From positions 1 to 51,887 of the forward strand of contig JAILNY010000127.1 in the NCBI GenBank assembly GCA_024691105.1: DNA of 51,887 nucleotides, given 5' to 3'. Under the pieces are notes generated by a model that saw only the letters and a list, made by a program, of their open reading frames with translations, was not told where the DNA came from and searched no databases. A program made the position numbers and the translations under genes. This document shows positions 8,498-15,683 of this stretch, one piece after another; position 1 is the first letter of the stretch; every line of letters starts with the position of its first letter. Source of the DNA: Treponema sp. (GTDB taxonomy: Bacteria > Spirochaetota > Spirochaetia > Treponematales > Treponemataceae).

Positions 8498-9134
8498 ATA
8501 CTGTCTCTATCGAATTTTCCGGAAGCTTTTTTCTTAAGCGCTTTACATGACAGTCAATCGCACGGTCGTTAAGATATGTATCGTCCGGATACGAAATTTC
8601 TATCAGTTTGTCGCGGGTTAAAACGCTTCCCTTATTTTTTATGAATGCTTCTAAGATACGAAACTCTGTTACAGTAAGTTCAATCTTTTTTCCATCAACA
8701 AATGCACTGTAAGAAGAAAGATTCAGCGTAATATTGTCTGACGAAATAATTTTATCTTCACTTTGTACAGCAGCGCTTCGTCTTAAAAGAACCTTTACCC
8801 TTGCAATAAGTTCCCGAACCGAAAATGGCTTACAAAGATAATCATCTGCTCCAAGTTCCAGTCCTAAAACCTTATCAAATTCTTCATCGCGGCTTGTCAA
8901 AAACATTACCGGAATTTTTATTCCACGTTCACGTATTTTTGTTAACAGCGAAATACCATCCATAACCGGCATCATGATATCAAGAATAAAAATGTCCGGC
9001 AAAATATTCTGCATAACCGCGTTTAACGCTTCATGTCCGTTTGAAAACTCAGTTACTTCAAACCCTTCTTTTTTTAGAGCCGTCTTAACTGACAAACGGA
9101 CATTTTTTTCATCATCTACAAGTGCTACTGTCAT
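8475..9134 (-). CDS. OmpR/PhoB-type response regulator (CreB-like by context)
   Basis: The 219-residue protein has a receiver domain (1-115) with the acidic pocket VDDE, phospho-acceptor Asp in DIFILDIMMPVMDG, the Thr of FLTSRDE and the Lys of YLCKPFS. A winged-helix DNA-binding domain follows (about 125-219), with TVTEFRILEAF and the DRAIDCHVKRLRKKL recognition helix. It starts inside the stop of creD (ATGA overlap), and a sensor kinase gene lies just upstream of creD. It is therefore likely the partner of that kinase and may control creD. Confidence 0.93.
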   Translation of the reverse strand: MTVALVDDEKNVRLSVKTALKKEGFEVTEFSNGHEALNAVMQNILPDIFILDIMMPVMDGISLLTKIRERGIKIPVMFLTSRDEEFDKVLGLELGADDYLCKPFSVRELIARVKVLLRRSAAVQSEDKIISSDNITLNLSSYSAFVDGKKIELTVTEFRILEAFIKNKGSVLTRDKLIEISYPDDTYLNDRAIDCHVKRLRKKLPENSIETVYGLGYRF

Positions 9135-10444
9135 TCTTCTATTAAATCTTTTTCTTTAGATTTTTTCAAGGATGACCAGTTAACGTTTCGTGTTACAAAC
9201 ATGATTGCAGCAAGTACGATGAATGCAAAGATAGAACCAAACAAAAGCGCATAGTCTTCTGACTGCAGGCAAACATAAAGATACCCGTAAAGCAGAACAA
9301 ACAAAAGCGCAATTATTCCGCCAAGATTTATTTTTTTGCAGATAAGTGCAATATAAACTGAAACAAGCAGGCCGGATGCAGCACTTCCGAGTGCATATGA
9401 CAATCCAAAATTTATATGCTCGCTTAACGCAAGTAGTAGAAGAAAGAATAATACGCTTGCCGCTCCTGACAAAAGATAGTTTACAGGATGAAGATTTATA
9501 TCTGCAAAAATCTCAAGCAGGAACAAAGCAATAAATGGAACTATGATAAACAAAAATGCATAATTAAATGCACGATGCAATTTTCTATAAACATCTACGC
9601 TTTGAACATAAGTAAATCCAATCTCATTTGAGCCGTTACCCGCATCAAAAGGAATATACCATGAAGCCGTAAAGCCGTCTTTTGTAAGTTCATGCTCTGT
9701 AGGAATATAAGCAAAAGATGAAAATCCAGGACTTGGCCAGTCAGAACTTATCTTGACCTTTGTTTCCTGAGATACAATCTTTAAAGAAAAATCGCTGGCA
9801 CCACGAATTTTATAATCAGATTTTATTACAACCGGTTTATTATTCAAAGGAATTTTTGCCATTATACATTTACTGTAACGCATACTCTTTGAATCGCCGC
9901 TGTTATAAGATATCTCTGAATATTCTACCTTGTATTCTTTATCACCCACTTTAAACACAGGCTTTTCTACAAGTGAACGGTCAGAAATTTCTACACAATA
10001 TTTTGCTTCTGCATAACTGTAAGTATTCTGTGTCTTTGCTTTTAATTCTGTAAAATCAAAACTTGCTTCATAATTCATCTCTCCTGTAAAAATCGGAGCT
10101 GAATAAATTCCAAGAGGACGCATCTGGGTTTTAAGCTCTGCATTTGCATTTACAGAAGCAGGTCTTATTACTTCTCTTCCCCATTCAGTTACAATATATG
10201 GTTCACCCTTTGAATTATATTTTTTTACTTTGTATGAATACGGAATTACAAGATAACAGTCATTGATATAAAACTCACCGCCTGCTCCTGAACAAATCTG
10301 TTCTTTTGCATGATTATATTCATACTCACGGTCAGACAGTTTAGAACCTGTAAAAAGATTTGCAACAATCAACAGAATAACAATCGCAAAAATAAAGACA
10401 AGCTTTAACGCAATTGAATCAGCCTTTAACTTTTTTTTAACCAT
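9131..10444 (-). CDS. creD: CreD-family inner membrane protein
   Basis: A protein of about 437 residues with an N-terminal helix, a long periplasmic beta-rich region (about 50-290) and five or so C-terminal helices. The segment FADINLHPVNYLLSGAA followed by LFFLLLLALSEHINF is the CreD signature. In enterobacteria creD belongs to the CreBC regulon and affects envelope integrity and beta-lactam response. An upstream TTG at 10465 would add seven codons, but AAGGAG (10454-10459) lies inside them nine bases before ATG 10444, which fixes the start at 10444. It overlaps the response regulator by four bases. Confidence 0.9.
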   Translation of the reverse strand: MVKKKLKADSIALKLVFIFAIVILLIVANLFTGSKLSDREYEYNHAKEQICSGAGGEFYINDCYLVIPYSYKVKKYNSKGEPYIVTEWGREVIRPASVNANAELKTQMRPLGIYSAPIFTGEMNYEASFDFTELKAKTQNTYSYAEAKYCVEISDRSLVEKPVFKVGDKEYKVEYSEISYNSGDSKSMRYSKCIMAKIPLNNKPVVIKSDYKIRGASDFSLKIVSQETKVKISSDWPSPGFSSFAYIPTEHELTKDGFTASWYIPFDAGNGSNEIGFTYVQSVDVYRKLHRAFNYAFLFIIVPFIALFLLEIFADINLHPVNYLLSGAASVLFFLLLLALSEHINFGLSYALGSAASGLLVSVYIALICKKINLGGIIALLFVLLYGYLYVCLQSEDYALLFGSIFAFIVLAAIMFVTRNVNWSSLKKSKEKDLIEE

Positions 10445-10499
10445 AAAATAATACTCCTTAAACAACAGACAGCGCGCATCATAAAACTGCGATCAATGC

Positions 10500-10593
10500 C
10501 CTAACACGCAGCCTTAAATGAAGCTGCGCCATCCGTTTTTTTATATGGTTAAAAGATATTATAGGATTGTGTCAAAATTGTGGCGAAATTTTG
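10500..10593. promoter_or_regulatory. intergenic region upstream of creD: operator-like inverted repeat and GC island
   Basis: CAAAATT (10573-10579) and AATTTTG (10587-10593) form a perfect 7-bp inverted repeat with a 7-base centre. On the minus strand it overlaps TTGACA, and TATAAT follows, though only 6 bases further on, so the exact promoter is unclear. It is a candidate site for the response regulator. Closer to creD, 10508-10531 has CGCAGC pairing with GCTGCG, and 10508-10520 repeats the 13-mer found near 400-412. Confidence 0.35.
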
Positions 10594-10614
10594 TTATTTT
10601 TAATCAGTCTTTTT

Positions 10615-12345
10615 TTAAGACAGCGGCACTTTAAAGACAAACTTTGCACCGCCAAGTTCTTCACTGTTTAATGCCTCGATACTGCCTTCAAGAGAATCGG
10701 TAATGGCTTTTACAATCGAAAGTCCAAGTCCTGTGTGACTTGATTTTTGAACCTCGTCGCGTTCAGAATAAAAACGATCAAAGATTTTTTCTAAAGAATC
10801 AGTCGGGATTCCGCGTCCGTTATCCTCAACAGTCATGACAAAGAATTCTGTGTTTCGACTTGATTTTTCTGCTGTATTACGTAAAGCGTTCTCAACCTGT
10901 GCAGTAACCTTAACCTTTGTTCCAAAGCTTAAAGCGTTATCAATTAAGTTTTCTGCAACCCGCTCGATATAATCCGAAGGAATTTTTACACTTATATCCT
11001 GTGCAGGCTTAAAAAATATTTCGCGTCCGTCGTAATTTTTTTCAAGCCGGGAAATTATATTTTTTATAAATGAATTTACATCGATTGTTTCTGTCTCGTC
11101 ACTGAAAGACATATCTCCCTTTTCTACACCGGCATCTATTTTAGAAATATTTCTGATCCCGCTCAAAAGATTCTGAAGATGAGACACTTCATCGATAATG
11201 GCAGAACTTAATTCTTCCTGCTCCTTTTTATCAAGTTCACCGGAACCTAAAAGCTCTGCAGAAGTTCTTATTGCCGTAAGAGGATTTTTAAACTCATGCG
11301 AAATATCAGAAGAAAACGCCTGAGAAAATTTTATTCGTTTATTTAATCGTTCAACCAGGAGCGTAAACGAGCGCGACAAATCTCCGATTTCATCGTTGCG
11401 TTTTTGACCTGTAAAATCCGTAAAGAAAATACGGCCTTTTTTGTCAGCGCAGGAGTTTGCTTCTCTTGAAAGCTTTTTTAGAGGATATGTAATTCTGAAT
11501 GTTAAAAACAATGCGATGAGCACGACAGCAATAAGAGAACGAAGAAAAATGCGCGCAAGATCCTGTCTAAGCTCATAAAGGTTCTGCAGGATTTTATAAG
11601 TTGAACGGCTTACAAGAACAACACCGATTACATTATCTCCATCTTTTACAGGTAATGCTGAATAAATCGTAATCGAAACCTGTCCTCCAGAAGAAAAACG
11701 AGTCATTGCTCCGTAATTTCCTTCTAAGGCTTTTAAGACTTCTGCTCCGTCAAACAGTTCCTTGTTTATGTAAAAATCAGCAGTATCGTAAAGAAGTGCT
11801 CTAGGCGGCTTAAAAAGTTTTCGATAAATACGGAACGGAAGTGAAAACAGTCTGTAAATAAATGTTTCATTTTCGTTTATGTCAGAGCGCGAATGTGGAA
11901 TTGATTTTTCGCCTTCACCATATTCTTTGTCGCGCACATCTTTTTCTGAATGCTCAGTTCCAGGCTTTATGTCCATGCGGCTGGAGTCGGCAATCAAAAA
12001 CTTATCCGGCCCGATAATGCGGATTCGGCAGTCAAACTGTCCATTCATGTTTTCAAGCAATTTATAAGCGTAGTCAGCATCGATTTTCTTCTTGCGCGCA
12101 AGGTCATTTGATTGCGCTGCGTTAGAAGAAGTCGCACCTGATTGCGGCACGTTTAGAAAAGTTGCGTTTGACACCAGAGCCGACGCAACAAGACGTCCCT
12201 GCTGAACGTTTGATCGCTCCATCATATCAAGCTGCTGCGTCTCGTAAGTCTTTAACGCCATCATTACCGCAACCGGAATAAACGCGATGATTATGAGAAA
12301 AACTGAAATCTGTAAACTGATGCTTATAAAAAATTTCTTTTTCAT
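10615..12345 (-). CDS. sensor histidine kinase (CreC-like by context)
   Basis: From ATG 12345 the protein has about 576 residues: helix 1 (about 6-31), an extracytoplasmic sensing region (about 35-265), helix 2 (about 267-287), HAMP (288-339), and HisKA with the phospho-His in SSDISHEFKNPLTAIR (near residue 350). A HATPase domain ends the protein, with the N box AENLIDNALSF, DNGRGIP and GLGLSIVKAI. A TTG at 12372 in frame lies inside a terminator hairpin and is unlikely to be the start. A Ser/Ala/Asn-rich segment (about residues 63-86) interrupts the sensor region. With creD and the response regulator it forms a Cre-like set. Confidence 0.9.
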   Translation of the reverse strand: MKKKFFISISLQISVFLIIIAFIPVAVMMALKTYETQQLDMMERSNVQQGRLVASALVSNATFLNVPQSGATSSNAAQSNDLARKKKIDADYAYKLLENMNGQFDCRIRIIGPDKFLIADSSRMDIKPGTEHSEKDVRDKEYGEGEKSIPHSRSDINENETFIYRLFSLPFRIYRKLFKPPRALLYDTADFYINKELFDGAEVLKALEGNYGAMTRFSSGGQVSITIYSALPVKDGDNVIGVVLVSRSTYKILQNLYELRQDLARIFLRSLIAVVLIALFLTFRITYPLKKLSREANSCADKKGRIFFTDFTGQKRNDEIGDLSRSFTLLVERLNKRIKFSQAFSSDISHEFKNPLTAIRTSAELLGSGELDKKEQEELSSAIIDEVSHLQNLLSGIRNISKIDAGVEKGDMSFSDETETIDVNSFIKNIISRLEKNYDGREIFFKPAQDISVKIPSDYIERVAENLIDNALSFGTKVKVTAQVENALRNTAEKSSRNTEFFVMTVEDNGRGIPTDSLEKIFDRFYSERDEVQKSSHTGLGLSIVKAITDSLEGSIEALNSEELGGAKFVFKVPLS

Positions 12346-12356
12346 CTGACCGGCAT

Positions 12357-12382
12357 AAAAAAGCGACCTCAAACGAGGTCGC
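12357..12382 (-). terminator. rho-independent terminator between gltX and the sensor kinase gene
   Basis: A perfect 8-bp stem, GCGACCTC/GAGGTCGC (12363-12370 with 12375-12382), has a four-base loop and is followed on the minus strand by six T (12357-12362). It ends gltX transcription only 11 bases before the kinase ATG. The kinase must therefore rely on read-through or on a promoter inside gltX. Confidence 0.85.
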
Positions 12383-12393
12383 GTCCTTAAAAC

Positions 12394-13965
12394 TTACAGA
12401 GTCGCAATTGTTTTTTCAATTCTTGCAAGAGATTTTTCTTTTCCAAGAACTAAAATCGAACCGATAAGCGGTGGAGAAACACGGCTTCCAGTTACAGCCA
12501 TACGAATAGGCATCATAAAGTCGCCAAGTTTTATACCAAGCTTTTCAGCCTTTTCTTTTGCAAGTGCTTCTGCTGCTTCGTGATCAAGACCAAAAATCTT
12601 TTCTACAAAGTCTTTTGCTTCTTCAAGAACTTCCTTTGTTTTTGCAGCATCAAGCTTTTTAGGAACAAGCTGTTCAACAGGTGGAACTGCAGGTTCTGTA
12701 AACATAAAGTGAACCATCTCTGCAGCTTCTGTCAAAAACTTTAAGCGTTCCTGAATCAATGGCATAAGACCAAGCAAAGTCTTTTCAACATCTTCGCTTG
12801 TCATATTCATGCTCTTGTCGACGCAGTAAGGTTTTCCATCTTCGCCCATTGCAACACCAGAGAACTCTGGTCCTACATTTGGTTTTGGCTGAGGATTTTC
12901 AGGATTGATTTCAAGAGTTGCGTCTCCTGTTCCTGTAATGAACGGCAAAGTCCATTTATAAAGTTCCTCTGCAGAAAGCTGTCTTATGTAGTTTCCGTTA
13001 TAGTATTCAAGTTTTTTATAATCAAATACGGCAGGAGCCTTATTTAAATGTTCAAGCTTAAATGATTTTGCAAGTTCTTCGAGTGTATAAAATTCTTTTC
13101 CTTCTTCGTAAGAACAGCCGAGCATTGCAACATAGTTTACAATTGCCTGTGGAAGATAACCGCGTGCACGGAATTCGTTCAAAGAAGTTGAACCGTGTCT
13201 CTTACTTAATTTCTTTCCGTCAGCACCGTTTACCATTGGAAGATGACAAAACTCAGGATGTTCCCATCCAAAAGATTTATACATCTGAACATGAAGCGGT
13301 GTCGAAGGAATCCATTCCTGAGCGCGCATTACATGACTTATTTTCATCATGTGGTCGTCAACAATGTTTGCAAGATGATATGTCGGGAATCCATCAGACT
13401 TTAACAAAACAGGATCCGGAGAAATATCTTCGTTTTTCCATTCGATGTCGCCCAAGATGTGATCGTGGAATTTTGTAGTTCCTTCCATCGGAACTTTAAG
13501 ACGGATTACATAAGGTTTTCCGGCATCAAGATTTGCCTTAACTTCTTCAGGAGTCAAGTGACGGCAGTTTCTGTCGTAACCCGGTGCCATTTTATTTTCT
13601 GTCTGAATTTTACGAATACGGTCAAGGCGTTCTGCATCACAGAAGCAGTAATAAGCCTCACCGTTTTCGATAAGCTTCATTGCGTATTCTTTGTAAAGTT
13701 CAAATCTTTCTGACTGAACGTAAGGACCGTATTCACCACCCTTTTCGCCGCCTTCATCCCATTCAATACCAAGCCATGCCATTGTGTCATATAGGTTCTG
13801 AACATATTTTTCGTCGTAGCGTGTGCGGTCTGTATCCTCAAGACGAAGAATAAATTTTCCACCCTGAGAACGTGCATATAAATAGTTGAATAATGCTGTG
13901 CGCACACCACCGATGTGCTGCATTCCTGTTGGAGATGGTGCGTATCTTACGCGAACTTCACTCAT
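12394..13965 (-). CDS. gltX: glutamyl-tRNA synthetase
   Basis: A 523-residue class I synthetase that charges tRNA-Glu. The HIGH-type motif is PTGMQHIGGVRTALFNYLYA near the N-terminus and the KMSKS-type motif is KKLSKRHGS. FILRLEDTDRTRY and DGFPTYHLANIVDDH are further family signatures. The length is normal, and the C-terminal anticodon-binding part ends with the usual helical domain. A good AGGAG lies before the ATG, and a promoter sits about 70 bases upstream. Whether it is non-discriminating (also charging tRNA-Gln) cannot be told here. Confidence 0.97.
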   Translation of the reverse strand: MSEVRVRYAPSPTGMQHIGGVRTALFNYLYARSQGGKFILRLEDTDRTRYDEKYVQNLYDTMAWLGIEWDEGGEKGGEYGPYVQSERFELYKEYAMKLIENGEAYYCFCDAERLDRIRKIQTENKMAPGYDRNCRHLTPEEVKANLDAGKPYVIRLKVPMEGTTKFHDHILGDIEWKNEDISPDPVLLKSDGFPTYHLANIVDDHMMKISHVMRAQEWIPSTPLHVQMYKSFGWEHPEFCHLPMVNGADGKKLSKRHGSTSLNEFRARGYLPQAIVNYVAMLGCSYEEGKEFYTLEELAKSFKLEHLNKAPAVFDYKKLEYYNGNYIRQLSAEELYKWTLPFITGTGDATLEINPENPQPKPNVGPEFSGVAMGEDGKPYCVDKSMNMTSEDVEKTLLGLMPLIQERLKFLTEAAEMVHFMFTEPAVPPVEQLVPKKLDAAKTKEVLEEAKDFVEKIFGLDHEAAEALAKEKAEKLGIKLGDFMMPIRMAVTGSRVSPPLIGSILVLGKEKSLARIEKTIATL

Positions 13966-14036
13966 AAAAAACTCCTGTAAAAGGCGCTAAAAAAAATGCG
14001 CGGTTTATAAATAATTATCTAAAAAAGTTGAACAAT

Positions 14037-14065
14037 ATTATAGTAAATTTAGACAATATGCTCAA
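14037..14065 (-). promoter_or_regulatory. sigma70-type promoter of gltX
   Basis: On the minus strand TTGAGC (14060-14065), a 17-base spacer and a perfect TATAAT (14037-14042). The transcript would have a leader of about 65 bases with a proper AGGAG ribosome site, unlike the leaderless promoters elsewhere in the window. The -35 box lies immediately after the esterase stop codon. Confidence 0.65.
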
Positions 14066-14066
14066 T

Positions 14067-15008
14067 CTACTTTATCTGTTCCTTTACCCACGGTAAGAGC
14101 CATTCTTCGTTCCAGTGAGTCTCTTTGACAAATTTTCCGTTGCCCATACCAAAACCGTGATCGCCTTTTTCGTTCAGAATAAAGATATGTGGAACACCGG
14201 CCTTTGTTAAAGCCTCATCAAGTCTGACAGAATTTTCATACATTACAGTTCTGTCATCCTTATTTGTCAAAAGAAAAACCGGGCACATATCGCTTGCCAT
14301 CTGTTTTTCTAGCGAAAACTTATCAAGCATTTCCTGACTTGGATTTTTTCCAATCAAACTTTTTCTTGACCACGCATGTCCAATATCATACTGCATCGAA
14401 ACTACAGGATAAATCGGCATTACAAAATCTGGCTTTAAGCTGACCTTTGTATCAATTCCAAGCTTTTTAAGCTCATTTTCCTTATCACCAAACGCGCCGG
14501 CCATTGCAACTAAATGACCACCGGCACTAAATCCGATAGCGCCGACTTTATTTACATTAATATTCCATTCGGCGGCGTTCTCACGGATAATCTGAATCGA
14601 GCGCTGAATATCTTCAAGCATTGCAGGATGATTAAAGCCATCACCCGAAACACGGTAACGCAAAACAAATGCATTTATTCCCTTACTCTGAAACCACGCA
14701 GCAACCTTGTGACCTTCGTGTCCCATTCCAAGATGATGATAACTTCCGCCTGGACAAACGATTACGGCAGCACCTGTATTATTTTTTTCATCTGCAAAAT
14801 ACGGAACAAGATAACTTATATTTGCTCCACGCACTTTCTGAGCAGGCTTTTCAGTTTTTCCGACTGCATTCCAGATTTTAATTTTACTTCCCTTCTCGTA
14901 AATTCTTTTTGCGTCTGCGTTCCCCTGAGCAAATGCGCCCTGGGTAAATGCACAAAGTGCCATCAAAACAGAAAGCCCACAGGCGATTTTCTTGATTGAC
15001 TTATTCAT
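14067..15008 (-). CDS. exported alpha/beta hydrolase, likely carbohydrate (acetyl-xylan type) esterase
   Basis: About 313 residues from ATG 15008, with a GGGAG ribosome site at 15017-15021; the longer frame to 15023 overlaps that site and is not favoured. There is a clear Sec signal peptide (hydrophobic GLSVLMALCAFTQGAFA, cleavage near Ala-Gln). The alpha/beta-hydrolase core shows the oxyanion stretch VIVCPGGSYHHLGMGHEG, the nucleophile elbow GFSAGG, a LLTNKDDRTV acid region and a C-terminal GDHGFGMG histidine. This pattern matches the BD-FAE/acetyl-xylan esterase-like hydrolases. A periplasmic or secreted enzyme removing acyl groups from plant polysaccharide is inferred. Confidence 0.8.
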   Translation of the reverse strand: MNKSIKKIACGLSVLMALCAFTQGAFAQGNADAKRIYEKGSKIKIWNAVGKTEKPAQKVRGANISYLVPYFADEKNNTGAAVIVCPGGSYHHLGMGHEGHKVAAWFQSKGINAFVLRYRVSGDGFNHPAMLEDIQRSIQIIRENAAEWNINVNKVGAIGFSAGGHLVAMAGAFGDKENELKKLGIDTKVSLKPDFVMPIYPVVSMQYDIGHAWSRKSLIGKNPSQEMLDKFSLEKQMASDMCPVFLLTNKDDRTVMYENSVRLDEALTKAGVPHIFILNEKGDHGFGMGNGKFVKETHWNEEWLLPWVKEQIK

Positions 15009-15029
15009 AAAAACAACTCCCAAAAATTA

Positions 15030-15680
15030 TTATAAAAACTCTTTTAAAACAGAAACCGGCTTTCCAATTTTCCAGCATAGTTTTTTTATTTCTTCAGTCG
15101 GCTGAATTTTATCTGGAACCATAACCGGTAAATAACCTGCTGCGTGGCAGCTTTTAATTCCATTAGGGCTGTCCTCTACTCCGACACAAAACTCAGGCGC
15201 GATGCAAAGCTCTTTTGCAGCCTTTAAATAGATATCCGGAGCAGGCTTTGAGTGTTCAATTTCATCCCCAAAAGTCCAGGCTTCAAAATAATCATAAATA
15301 CCTACAGCCTTAAGCTGCCGCGTTGCAGTCACACGACGGGTGCTTGTCGCAAGCGCAAGACGATAGCCAGAATCCTTTAAGTAATCCAAAGTCTCTTTTA
15401 CATCCGGCAAAAGCGGAATCCCGCGCTCCTCTTCAACCTGATGAAAATACTTAGAAAAATCGCTGAAAAACTTTTCACACTCAAAATCTTTTCCGTAACG
15501 CGCTTTAAGTTGACGCGCCATAAGGTCTGTATTACAGCCACGGTTTTCTTCGATCGCCGCCTGAATATCAGAAAGATTCATCTCATCCGCAAGACGAATC
15601 CAGATTTCATCGCAGATAGATTCAGAGTCAATCAAGACTCCGTCCATGTCAAATACAACGGCCTTTATATTTTCATTCAT
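15030..15680 (-). CDS. HAD-superfamily phosphatase/phosphomutase (beta-phosphoglucomutase-like)
   Basis: A 216-residue cytoplasmic HAD hydrolase. Motif I is VVFDMDGVLIDSE with the nucleophilic and acid/base aspartates, motif II the Ser/Thr of ALATSTRR, motif III the Lys of EIEHSKPAPDIYL, and motif IV GVEDSPNGIKS. A helical cap follows motif I, as in subclass I enzymes. The order matches the YcjU/PgmB/2-deoxyglucose-6-phosphatase group, but the substrate cannot be assigned. It lies 3 bases downstream of lon and 21 upstream of the esterase, all on one strand. Confidence 0.85.
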   Translation of the reverse strand: MNENIKAVVFDMDGVLIDSESICDEIWIRLADEMNLSDIQAAIEENRGCNTDLMARQLKARYGKDFECEKFFSDFSKYFHQVEEERGIPLLPDVKETLDYLKDSGYRLALATSTRRVTATRQLKAVGIYDYFEAWTFGDEIEHSKPAPDIYLKAAKELCIAPEFCVGVEDSPNGIKSCHAAGYLPVMVPDKIQPTEEIKKLCWKIGKPVSVLKEFL

Positions 15681-15683
15681 AAT

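Noticed and set aside
10445..10465. TTG start extending creD by seven codons
   Set aside because: The extension contains the AAGGAG ribosome site for the ATG at 10444.
12346..12372. TTG start extending the sensor kinase by nine codons
   Set aside because: The codons lie in the 3' arm and T-run of a rho-independent terminator.
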